From contig JAFLRT010000009.1 of the NCBI GenBank assembly GCA_022511295.1, positions 1 to 40,286 of the forward strand: a DNA stretch of 40,286 bases, in the 5' to 3' direction. This DNA is from Alistipes sp. (GTDB lineage Bacteria; Bacteroidota; Bacteroidia; Bacteroidales; Rikenellaceae). The translations under genes and the position numbers were made by a program. How positions within the stretch are numbered: the stretch's first letter is position 1; each line of letters starts with the position of its first letter. The notes under the pieces were generated by a model that saw only the letters and a list, made by a program, of their open reading frames with translations, was not told where the DNA came from and did not search any database. Shown here piece by piece: positions 32,641 to 40,286 of the stretch.

Positions 32641-34659
32641 ATGAAAAAGAGAATTTTAACCATATTGATTGCATCGGCTATGACGGTTTCGGCAAAGGAG
32701 GGCAGCAAAGTGCCTGCAATAGATGTAACCAACTTCGACGAGGGTATAGCCCTCAACGAGGATTTTTATCAGCATTTCACAGGCGGCTGGCAGGCCAAAA
32801 ACCCGCTTAAACCCGAATATTCACGTTACGGTGCTTTCGACGTGTTGGCAGAGAACAACGAGAAACGCATAAACGACCTCTTTACCAGCATGACGAAGAA
32901 CGAATATCCCGAGGGCAGCACCGACCGCAAGATAACCGACCTCTACACGCTCGGTCTGGACTCGGTACGCCTCAACAAAGAGGGTGCGGAACCCGTAAAA
33001 AATGGTATCAAAGCGCTGTTGGCTATCAAAAAGAGGTCGCAACTGACAGAGGTGCTGGCACAGATGCATCGCAACATCGCCGCACCATTCTTCGGCATAA
33101 GCATCGGCACCGACCTGATGAACAGCAATGAGTATGCTCTCTATGCCGGTCAGAGCGGTCTGATAATGGGCAATCGCGACTACTATCTGGATGATGAGCA
33201 TCAATCCAAGCGCGAAGCATATGTCGAGTATCTGAAAAAACTCTTTACCCTTGCCGGTATGAACAAAAAGAGCGCATCGGCAGCCGCTGACGCCACACTG
33301 CGCATAGAGACCGCACTCGCCGAAAAGATGTGGTCGAAAGTCGAGTTGCGCAACGTGCAGGCACAGTACAATCCCCTCTCGCGCGATGAGTTCTTTGCAC
33401 GATACGGAGGCGTTGTGGACTGGCAGGAGTACTTCAACCGTATAGGCATACCCGACTTCGACCGTATTATAGTTATGCAGCCGTCGGCATTGGACAACTC
33501 GGCGGCGGTGATGTCCGGGACACCCGTCGAGGATATACGCTGTTATCTCGCAGCGCTCTATCTCGACAGCGCGGCATCGTTCCTGAGCGACGACTTCACC
33601 TCGGCATCATTCGAATTTCACGGACGCACCATGTCGGGAGCGCAGCAGCAGCGTCCGCGTTGGAAGCGCGCTATGGCTGTTCCCAACGGCGTACTCTCGG
33701 AGGCTGTGGGCAAGATGTATGTCGAACTATACTTCCCCGAGAGCGACAAGCAGCGTATGTCGGAACTTGTGAGAAACCTCCAAAAGGCGCTCGGAGAGCA
33801 TATCGACGCTCTGGAGTGGATGTCGGACGAGACCAAGTCCAAGGCTCGCGAGAAACTCGCCGCCTTCACCGTCAAGATAGGCTATCCGGACAAGTGGAAG
33901 GACTATTCCGACCTCAAGATTGATGCCTCGAAGTCATATTGGGAAAATATCGTGGCGGCACGCGACTGGGCGCATATGGATGACGTATCGAAGTACGGCA
34001 AACCAGTAGACCGTGATGAGTGGTTCATGTCGCCGCAGACGGTGAACGCCTATTACAACCCCACGACAAACGAGATATGTTTCCCTGCGGCCATCCTTCA
34101 GCCGCCGTTCTACAATCCCGATGCCGACGATGCGGTGAACTACGGCGCCATAGGTGTGGTTATAGGCCACGAGATGACGCACGGCTTCGACGACCAGGGC
34201 CGCAACTTCGACAAGGACGGCAATATGAACAACTGGTGGACAGAGGCTGATTCCGAGGCGTTCAAGAGCCGTACCGAGGTACTCGTGAAGCAGTTCGACG
34301 CCATAGAGGTGCTGCCCGGCATACATGCCAACGGCTCCCTCACCATTGGGGAGAACATCGCCGACCAGGGTGGTCTGCGCGTGGCTTATACGGCACTGCA
34401 AAACACTGTCAAGGATAACGAGCCTGCACCCATAGACGGTTATACTGCCGCACAGCGCTTCTACATAGCCTACGCCACCCTCTGGGGACAGAATATACGC
34501 GACACGGAGGTCGAGCGCCTCACGAAAGTGGACGTACACTCGCTCGGCAAGTGGAGAGTAAACGCAACCCTGCGCAATCTTCAGACCTTCTGCGACGCCT
34601 TCGGCATAACGGAGGGTGCGATGTATATGCCCGAAGAGGAGAGGGTTATAATATGGTAG
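32641..34659 (+). CDS. pepO: M13-family zinc metallopeptidase (PepO/neprilysin-like)
   Basis: Secreted endopeptidase of 672 residues. A signal peptide (ILTILIASAMTVSA) lacks a lipobox, so the protein is probably periplasmic rather than a lipoprotein. The long helical N-terminal domain (about 30-450) begins with the family pattern DEGIALNEDFYQHFTGGWQ. The catalytic domain has HEMTH (H510, H514) with the glutamate of GENIAD (E571) completing the zinc site. VNAYYNPTTNEICFPAAILQPPFY and the final YMPEEERVIIW are also family features. It cleaves small peptides. queD follows 4 bases after its stop. Confidence 0.96.
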   Translation: MKKRILTILIASAMTVSAKEGSKVPAIDVTNFDEGIALNEDFYQHFTGGWQAKNPLKPEYSRYGAFDVLAENNEKRINDLFTSMTKNEYPEGSTDRKITDLYTLGLDSVRLNKEGAEPVKNGIKALLAIKKRSQLTEVLAQMHRNIAAPFFGISIGTDLMNSNEYALYAGQSGLIMGNRDYYLDDEHQSKREAYVEYLKKLFTLAGMNKKSASAAADATLRIETALAEKMWSKVELRNVQAQYNPLSRDEFFARYGGVVDWQEYFNRIGIPDFDRIIVMQPSALDNSAAVMSGTPVEDIRCYLAALYLDSAASFLSDDFTSASFEFHGRTMSGAQQQRPRWKRAMAVPNGVLSEAVGKMYVELYFPESDKQRMSELVRNLQKALGEHIDALEWMSDETKSKAREKLAAFTVKIGYPDKWKDYSDLKIDASKSYWENIVAARDWAHMDDVSKYGKPVDRDEWFMSPQTVNAYYNPTTNEICFPAAILQPPFYNPDADDAVNYGAIGVVIGHEMTHGFDDQGRNFDKDGNMNNWWTEADSEAFKSRTEVLVKQFDAIEVLPGIHANGSLTIGENIADQGGLRVAYTALQNTVKDNEPAPIDGYTAAQRFYIAYATLWGQNIRDTEVERLTKVDVHSLGKWRVNATLRNLQTFCDAFGITEGAMYMPEEERVIIW

Positions 34660-34663
34660 CGCT

Positions 34664-35104
34664 ATGGCTGTCATAAGACTTACAAAGGAGTTTTCGTTTG
34701 AGGCGGCGCACGCCCTCGAGGGATACGACGGCAAGTGCCGCCACATACACGGACACTCGTATCGGCTCGCGGTTACGGTTATCGGTACGCCGCGCAAGGG
34801 AGACGACGACCCCAAGGCGGGTATGACTCTCGACTTCGGAGTTCTGAAAAGCATCGTCAGCAGCGAGATTGTGGAGCGTCTCGACCATACGCTCATAGTG
34901 CGTCGCGGTGCGGGAGACAACACACTGCTCGACCGTCGTTTCGGCAATATTGTCGAGGTGGATTACCGCCCGACGTGCGAAAATATGCTTGCCGACTTTG
35001 CCGGTCGTCTTGCAGTTCGTATGCCCGAAGGCGTGAGGCTGCACTCGATGCGCCTGCACGAGACCGCAACATCATACGCCGAATGGTATGCCGAAGACCA
35101 GTAA
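34664..35104 (+). CDS. queD: 6-carboxytetrahydropterin synthase (QueD / PTPS family)
   Basis: Protein of 146 residues of the 6-pyruvoyl-tetrahydropterin synthase family. The zinc ligands are in FEAAHAL and HIHGH, with the catalytic Cys in KCRHIHGH. The DFG motif of the family appears in TLDFGVLK, RLDHTLI carries the second histidine and the C-terminal RLHETATSYAEW the pterin-binding glutamate. QueD makes the precursor of queuosine in tRNA; a biopterin role is less likely. No other que gene is adjacent. It is packed between pepO and polA (21-base gap), so the three are probably co-transcribed. Confidence 0.9.
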   Translation: MAVIRLTKEFSFEAAHALEGYDGKCRHIHGHSYRLAVTVIGTPRKGDDDPKAGMTLDFGVLKSIVSSEIVERLDHTLIVRRGAGDNTLLDRRFGNIVEVDYRPTCENMLADFAGRLAVRMPEGVRLHSMRLHETATSYAEWYAEDQ

Positions 35105-35125
35105 TCAAGGAATAACACTATATTT

Positions 35126-38065
35126 ATGCCAAAGAAAGTTTTTCTTGTAGACGCTTATGCGTTGATTTTCAAGTACTACTACGCCTTTATGCGTCGTCCC
35201 ATGCGCAACCGCGCGGGAATGAACACCTCGATTGTCTTCGGCTTCACGAAGTTTCTGCGCGATATACAGAAACGCGAACACCCCGACCTTATAGGCGTGG
35301 CCTTCGACCCCAAAGGCGGCACATTCCGCAATGAGATGTACCCCGAATACAAGGCCAACCGCCCCGCAACTCCCGAAGATATCATCGCCTCGGTACCCTA
35401 TATCAAACGACTGCTCGACGCCATGTATATACCCATACTGGAGGTCGAGGGGTATGAGGCGGACGACGTGATAGGCACGCTGGCCCACAAAGGCGTACAA
35501 GCCGGCTACGAGGTCTATATGGTAACGCCAGACAAGGACTACGGTCAGTTGGTAGACGACCATTGCAGCATCTACCGGCAGAAAGATGACGGCATAGAGA
35601 TTCTGGGCCGCAAGGCGATATGCGACAAGTACGGTATCGACGACCCTGTGTTGGTGCGCGATATCCTTGCCTTGTGGGGCGACTCGGCGGACAATATCCC
35701 GGGTGTGCCGGGCATAGGCGAGAAGAGCGCCTGCAAATTAGTGCAGACATGGGGTACCTGCGAGAATATATTGCAAAACGTCTCCTCGATAAAGGGCCGT
35801 CAGGGCGAAAGCATTGCAGCCTGGGGCGATAAACTGCTCCTGGCAAAGCGTCTGACAACAATATGTCTCGATGCACCCATAGAGTTTGTACCCGACAATC
35901 TTGTCGTCTGTCCTCCCAATATCGACGCTTTGCGTGCGCTCTTCGCCGAACTCGATTTCCGTTTATTCATGAACGATTTGTCGAACCTCGCACCGCTTGA
36001 AGATACGGGCGACATACCGCACGCAGCACCGCAGACGCAGTTGGCCGACGCCACATGGCTGAAAACACACGCAGCACAGGCCGCCGCGCTGGCAGGGCAG
36101 GGAGACCTGTTCGACACCACTGCCGCAACGGATTCCATATCGGCATCGGAATCAGACCTCTTTACCGTTGCGGCAAAAGAGAGTGCCTCGGCGACCGAAA
36201 AGAGCATAACCGCTGTCGGCAACACCGCTGCGGAGCGAGATATACTCGGCGCGGAATACGACAGAGTATCTACTGTAGAACACGAATATACCATAGCCGC
36301 CACGCCGCAGGAAGTGGCAGAGGTAGTGCGCAAAGTATCTCTATACGACGAGTTCTGTTTCGACACCGAGACTTCGGGATTCGATATCTTCAACGACAGG
36401 ATTGTCGGCATGTCGATTGCCGTCGAGCCGCACAAAGCGTGGTACATACCCTTCGACGGGGTGCATAACGATGAGTATGCCGCGCTGCTGCGGCCACTGT
36501 TTGCCGATGCGGGCAAAGCCAAGGTGGGGCAGAACATCAAGTTCGATATCATGGTTCTCAGCCGCATAGGGATAGAGGTGGCAGGTCCCAAGTACGACAC
36601 GATGATTATGCACTACCTGCTCGACCCCGAAGCGCGACACAACCTCACAGCACTCTCCATACGCTATCTGAATTACGCTCCCATAGAGATTGAGACTCTT
36701 ATAGGTCGCGGCGCAAAGCAGCTGACGATGGATATGGTGGCGGTAGAGCGTGTAGCGGAGTATTGCGCCGAGGATTCGGATATAACATTGCAACTCAAAC
36801 ATATACTGTGGCCGCAACTCAAAGAGCAGGAACTTGAGAAACTCTACTTCGATGTCGAGGAACCGCTTATCGACGTGCTGGCGCAGATGGAACTTACGGG
36901 TGTATGCATCGACTCGCGTATGCTGAACGGATATGCAAGCGAGTTGAGTGTGCGTATGGCTGAACTGGAGCGTATGGTGCGCGAGGAGGCCGGCGACCCG
37001 ACACTGAACATCAACTCCACACGTCAGTTGGGCGAGACGCTCTTTGTGAAGATGCGTATTGCCGAGAAGCCCAAGATGACCCGAACCAAACAGTTCTGCA
37101 CCGAGGAGGAGTATCTCCAGAACTTTGCCGACAAGCATCGCATAGTGGCTCTCATTTTGGAGTATCGCAGCGTGAAAAAACTCCTCTCGACCTATATCGA
37201 GGCGCTGCCGGCACTGGTCAATACCGCGACGGGACGCATACACACCTCGTTCAACCAGGCTGTTACGGCTACCGGACGTCTGTCGTCGGCTAATCCCAAT
37301 CTTCAAAACATACCGGTGCGTGATGAGATGGGCCGCCGCATACGCGAGGCCTTCATACCCTCGGACAGCGACCACCTGCTGCTGTCGGCCGACTACAGTC
37401 AGGTCGAACTGCGCATAATGGCGCATCTGAGCGGCGACGAAGGGTTGATTGATGCCTTCTGCAAGGGCGAGGATATTCACACCGCGACGGCTGCGCGGCT
37501 CTTCGGCAAGAGTATCGGCGAGGTTACGGATGAGGAGCGCCGGCGTGCCAAGACCGCCAACTTCGGCATTATATACGGCATATCGGCATTTGGTCTCAGT
37601 CAGCGGTTAGAGATACCGCGCGGCGAGGCCAAGACCATTATCGAGGACTATTTCGCCTCCTACCCCAAGGTGCGCGAATATATGGACAATGCCGCAGAAC
37701 AGGCCCGAAGCAAAGGCTATGTATCGACAATATACGGTCGCCGCAGATACCTGGCCGACATATCGTCGCGCAACGCCATAGCACGCGGATATGCCGAGCG
37801 AAACGCCATCAACGCACCGATACAGGGCAGTGCCGCCGATATAATGAAGATTGCCATGACGCGTGTAGCACGCGAGTTCGCACTCCGGGGGCTAAAGTCG
37901 CGTATGATTTTGCAGGTACACGACGAGATTGTGGTAGATGTGCTTCGTTCGGAACTCGATACGGTTACGGATATCGTCCGTGAGGCGATGGAGGGTGCAG
38001 CACAACTCTCGGTACCTCTCACAACCGACTGCGGCGTAGGCACCAACTGGCTTATGGCGCATTAA
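35126..38065 (+). CDS. polA: DNA polymerase I
   Basis: Enzyme of 979 residues with all three domains. The 5'-3' exonuclease (about 1-290) has GYEADDVIGTLA, TPDKDYGQLV and GVPGIGEKSACKL. An Ala/Ser/Asp-rich linker of about 90 residues (300-390) follows. The 3'-5' exonuclease (about 395-575) keeps ExoI FDTETSGFD, ExoII NIKFDIMVL and ExoIII YCAEDSDI, so proofreading should be active. The polymerase (about 600-979) has motif A ADYSQVELRIMAHLS, motif B RRAKTANFGIIYGIS and motif C LQVHDEIVVDV. It replaces RNA primers and fills repair gaps. It is the last gene of the pepO-queD-polA run and is followed by a bidirectional terminator. Confidence 0.98.
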   Translation: MPKKVFLVDAYALIFKYYYAFMRRPMRNRAGMNTSIVFGFTKFLRDIQKREHPDLIGVAFDPKGGTFRNEMYPEYKANRPATPEDIIASVPYIKRLLDAMYIPILEVEGYEADDVIGTLAHKGVQAGYEVYMVTPDKDYGQLVDDHCSIYRQKDDGIEILGRKAICDKYGIDDPVLVRDILALWGDSADNIPGVPGIGEKSACKLVQTWGTCENILQNVSSIKGRQGESIAAWGDKLLLAKRLTTICLDAPIEFVPDNLVVCPPNIDALRALFAELDFRLFMNDLSNLAPLEDTGDIPHAAPQTQLADATWLKTHAAQAAALAGQGDLFDTTAATDSISASESDLFTVAAKESASATEKSITAVGNTAAERDILGAEYDRVSTVEHEYTIAATPQEVAEVVRKVSLYDEFCFDTETSGFDIFNDRIVGMSIAVEPHKAWYIPFDGVHNDEYAALLRPLFADAGKAKVGQNIKFDIMVLSRIGIEVAGPKYDTMIMHYLLDPEARHNLTALSIRYLNYAPIEIETLIGRGAKQLTMDMVAVERVAEYCAEDSDITLQLKHILWPQLKEQELEKLYFDVEEPLIDVLAQMELTGVCIDSRMLNGYASELSVRMAELERMVREEAGDPTLNINSTRQLGETLFVKMRIAEKPKMTRTKQFCTEEEYLQNFADKHRIVALILEYRSVKKLLSTYIEALPALVNTATGRIHTSFNQAVTATGRLSSANPNLQNIPVRDEMGRRIREAFIPSDSDHLLLSADYSQVELRIMAHLSGDEGLIDAFCKGEDIHTATAARLFGKSIGEVTDEERRRAKTANFGIIYGISAFGLSQRLEIPRGEAKTIIEDYFASYPKVREYMDNAAEQARSKGYVSTIYGRRRYLADISSRNAIARGYAERNAINAPIQGSAADIMKIAMTRVAREFALRGLKSRMILQVHDEIVVDVLRSELDTVTDIVREAMEGAAQLSVPLTTDCGVGTNWLMAH

Positions 38066-38100
38066 ATAGTGCGGCGAAACAACTTTCTCAGCGATATATT

Positions 38101-38142
38101 AATAAAAATGGTTGTCAGATGTCTCTGACAACCATTTTTATT
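38101..38142. terminator. Bidirectional terminator between polA and gdhA
   Basis: AATAAAAATGGTTGTCAGA (38101-38119), loop tgtc, TCTGACAACCATTTTTATT (38124-38142): a perfect 19-bp stem with A/T ends giving a T-run on both strands. It serves the convergent polA and gdhA. Confidence 0.95.
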
Positions 38143-38156
38143 AATTGGCTGACCGA

Positions 38157-39494
38157 TTAGAGTATACCCTGCTCGAGCATAGCCTGTGCAACCTTCATGA
38201 AGCCTGCTATATTGGCGCCCTTCATGTAGTTGATATATCCGTCGGCCTCGGTACCGTACTTGAGGCACGCCTCGTGTATCGAACTCATAATGTGGTGCAG
38301 ACGTGCATCGACCTCCTCGGCTGTCCAATTCAGTTTCTGCGCATTCTGCGTCATCTCGAGACCCGAAGTAGCCACGCCGCCGGCATTCACTGCCTTGCCC
38401 GGACCATAAGGAATCTTCGCTGCGATGAACGCATCGATAGCCTCGGGACGGCATCCCATGTTCGATACCTCGGCAACAACCTGCACGCCATTGGCAATCA
38501 GAGCCTTGGCATCGTCGCCGTTAAGTTCGTTCTGCGTTGCGCAGGGCATTGCGATATCGACCTTAACCTCCCAGGGCTTGCGGCCTGCGATGAACTTCGA
38601 ACCGGCGAACTTGCGTGCATAAGGCTCGACAACGTCGTTGTTCGAAGCGCGCAACTCAAGCATATAGGCAATCTTCTCGGCATTGAGACCCGCCTCATCA
38701 TAGATATATCCGTCGGGACCCGATATCGTTACGACCTTGGCACCCAGTTCGGTAGCCTTGCTTGCAGCACCCCATGCAACATTACCGAAGCCGGAGATGG
38801 CAATCGTCTTGCCCTCGAGGCTCTTGCCTGCCGTCTCGAGCATCTGCTTGAGGAAGTATACGGCACCGTAACCCGTTGCCTCGGGACGTATAAGCGAACC
38901 GCCGTAGGTCATACCCTTACCCGTCAGCACACCCGTATTCTCGCGTGCCAACTTGCGGTACATACCGTAGAGGTAGCCTATCTCGCGACCGCCGACACCG
39001 ATATCACCGGCAGGAACGTCAGTCTCGGGACCGATATGGCGCCACAACTCTGTCATAAAGGCCTGGCAGAAACGCATAACCTCACGGTCGGACTTGCCTT
39101 TGGGGTTGAAGTCCGAGCCACCCTTAGCACCGCCCATAGGCAGCGTCGTAAGAGCATTCTTGAAAATCTGCTCGAAGCCGAGGAACTTCAGAATCGAGGG
39201 GTTCACCGAGGGATGAAAACGCAGACCTCCCTTGTAGGGGCCTATCGCGTTGTTAAACTGGAAGCGGTAACCTGTATTGACCTGCACCTCGCCTTTGTCA
39301 TCGACCCACACCACCTTGAAGGTGAAACTGCGGTCAGGCTCAACGATACGCTCGGCAATGCGGTTTGCCTCAAATTCGGGATGACGGTTATAGGTCTCCT
39401 CTACCGTTGCAAGAACCTCACGAACCGCCTGAAGGTACTCGCTTTCGCCGGGATGACGACGCTCGAGTTCAGCCATTAAGTTGTTTACATTCAT
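38157..39494 (-). CDS. gdhA: Glutamate dehydrogenase (NADP-type hexameric)
   Basis: Enzyme of 445 residues interconverting 2-oxoglutarate plus ammonia and glutamate, the main ammonium-assimilation route in gut Bacteroidota. Substrate-site segments include GPYKGGLRFHPSVN, GGAKGGSDFNPKGKSD with the catalytic lysine, and DVPAGDIGVGGREIGYL. The nucleotide domain has ISGFGNVAWGAA. The size and the lack of insertions fit small hexameric type I GDH; the coenzyme is presumed NADPH. It stands alone, with a TATATTTG box (39557-39564) about 63 bases before the ATG. Confidence 0.97.
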   Translation of the reverse strand: MNVNNLMAELERRHPGESEYLQAVREVLATVEETYNRHPEFEANRIAERIVEPDRSFTFKVVWVDDKGEVQVNTGYRFQFNNAIGPYKGGLRFHPSVNPSILKFLGFEQIFKNALTTLPMGGAKGGSDFNPKGKSDREVMRFCQAFMTELWRHIGPETDVPAGDIGVGGREIGYLYGMYRKLARENTGVLTGKGMTYGGSLIRPEATGYGAVYFLKQMLETAGKSLEGKTIAISGFGNVAWGAASKATELGAKVVTISGPDGYIYDEAGLNAEKIAYMLELRASNNDVVEPYARKFAGSKFIAGRKPWEVKVDIAMPCATQNELNGDDAKALIANGVQVVAEVSNMGCRPEAIDAFIAAKIPYGPGKAVNAGGVATSGLEMTQNAQKLNWTAEEVDARLHHIMSSIHEACLKYGTEADGYINYMKGANIAGFMKVAQAMLEQGIL

Positions 39495-39556
39495 ACTTTT
39501 AGTTATAAATTGTTTTGGTTGTTCCGTTTACACTTGATTTGCTCTGAAATCGAAAA

Positions 39557-39564
39557 CAAATATA
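39557..39564 (-). promoter_or_regulatory. -7 box of gdhA
   Basis: The minus strand reads TATATTTG, an exact TAnnTTTG match; the -33 region has no clear TTTG. Confidence 0.5.
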
Positions 39565-39594
39565 AGACAATTTTTGTAACATTGTAACGCCGCA

Positions 39595-40286
39595 CTACAA
39601 AAATTCATTGCGCAGAGCATCTATAAAATCGCCGTGTCGCGACCACAGAGGCTCTGTCTGCAACCACAACTCGCGCGCACGCACCCATGCCGCTGCGCGC
39701 GACGACTCCGCAGCAGCCATAAACGCCTCATCTGCCGGATGTTCATCGCGGCAGAACTCATCGACAACAGCCCTGTAACGACCTTCAAGCAGCGACGCGG
39801 CATCTCTCTCTATCGCACCCGTGCGGCGGAACGAGGCCCACGCCGCCAGCAGCGCACCCTCGGCGCTGTCAGCAATATCCATAGCCGTCTGCTCATATAG
39901 AGCATACTCCTCCTCAGCAACATAGCAGAAGCATAGCAGCGGCGTAGCACCCAGATGGTCTTCGGGGTCCAACTCGAGCAGCAACTCCAGTATAGCCATC
40001 GCCATCTCGGTATCGCCTGCCAAAAAGTGGTCTACACCCGAAGCGTATGTCGTCTCCAACGCGGCACGGCTCTCGGCGTGGTTCCACTCCAAGGGCGTAA
40101 GTTCATCGTCAGGTATAATCTCCGCAAGGCGGCGGAATGATGCATAGCGCACATCGCACGCACCATAGAAATCGCCCTTCTCCTGCAATTCATAAGAGCG
40201 TTTGAGTTCACGGGCGAAGTCGCTGCGGCCGCCTCGGGCCTCAATCTCGTAGGTCTGGTGATTTGTCGGTCGCAAGTGATAGCGTA
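39595..40286 (-). CDS. Helical-repeat-like protein of unknown function (5' end beyond window)
   Basis: The frame stays open to the right edge (the last visible codons read RYHL before RPTNHQTYEIE), so the true start is outside the window; the first start-like codon inside is only a TTG at 40273-40275. At least 229 residues are visible. They are almost all helical, with paired helices such as ELQEKGDFYGACDVRYASF and GDTEMAMAILELLLELDPED, which look like degenerate TPR or ST7-like repeats. No catalytic motif is evident. It is transcribed in the same direction as gdhA, and 100 bases with the gdhA promoter separate them. The function is unknown. Confidence 0.65.
   Translation of the reverse strand, partial: RYHLRPTNHQTYEIEARGGRSDFARELKRSYELQEKGDFYGACDVRYASFRRLAEIIPDDELTPLEWNHAESRAALETTYASGVDHFLAGDTEMAMAILELLLELDPEDHLGATPLLCFCYVAEEEYALYEQTAMDIADSAEGALLAAWASFRRTGAIERDAASLLEGRYRAVVDEFCRDEHPADEAFMAAAESSRAAAWVRARELWLQTEPLWSRHGDFIDALRNEFL

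Noticed and set aside
38145..39479. Plus-strand frame of 444 codons opposite gdhA
   Set aside because: Antisense shadow; gdhA on the other strand carries all family motifs.

Overview
The window comes from a Bacteroidota chromosome, most likely Rikenellaceae (Alistipes-like). The evidence is the repeated Bacteroidota promoter pattern (TTTG, 19-21 bases, TAnnTTTG) in front of many genes, scarce Shine-Dalgarno sequences, a short primary sigma factor without region 1.1, a gldH-ricT pair, a GH97 glycosidase, and DUF4988-type surface lipoproteins. The composition is moderately GC-rich with AT-rich spacers. No gene-free stretch exceeds 300 bases. Most of the content is housekeeping core genome. I see no phage, insertion sequence, CRISPR array or rRNA.

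Layout. 1-2058: a small TonB-domain protein (-) and rlmN (+). 2059-4921: a three-gene ABC importer operon (-; binding protein, permease, ATPase, joined by 4-base overlaps). 4988-5062: tRNA-Pro(GGG) (+). 5290-7716: degP-like protease and rpoD (-). 7941-10696: ricT, gldH and trmB (-). 10865-12250: a MATE exporter (+). 12432-16326: a 57-residue lipoprotein, a SPOR-like protein, an LEA2/WHy-like lipoprotein, menG and a LolC/E-type permease (all -). 16486-20781: a YugP-type peptidase, a PAP2 phosphatase, lysS, and tpiA with an unexpected in-frame membrane extension (all +). 20994-21716: yebC (-). 21992-23476: comEC without a nuclease-like domain (+). 23539-26609: DAHP synthase/chorismate mutase overlapping a GH97 glycosidase (-). 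26890-31134: two tandem paralogous surface lipoproteins (+). 31301-38065: pgk, an M13 peptidase, queD and polA (+). 38157-39494: gdhA (-). 39595 to the right edge: a partial helical-repeat-like protein (-).

The points that stand out are these. (1) A dispersed two-hairpin palindromic repeat occurs three times (1915-2032, 12282-12330, 20888-20935). Each copy lies between convergent genes, and stem pairing is kept by G-U wobbles. (2) Triosephosphate isomerase is in frame with an upstream four-helix membrane segment, with no stop codon between them. (3) Short tandem repeats sit at gene boundaries: 25-26 bp x3 before gldH, 12 bp x2.75 at a SPOR gene start, and 8 bp x3 across the menG stop. (4) A tiny acidic lipoprotein has a near-perfect promoter and lies beside a larger lipoprotein with the same Val/Glu/Pro composition. 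(5) A surface-lipoprotein gene appears to have been duplicated together with its terminator, and the second copy carries an extra domain. All functional statements rest on reading motifs by eye; no database search was run.
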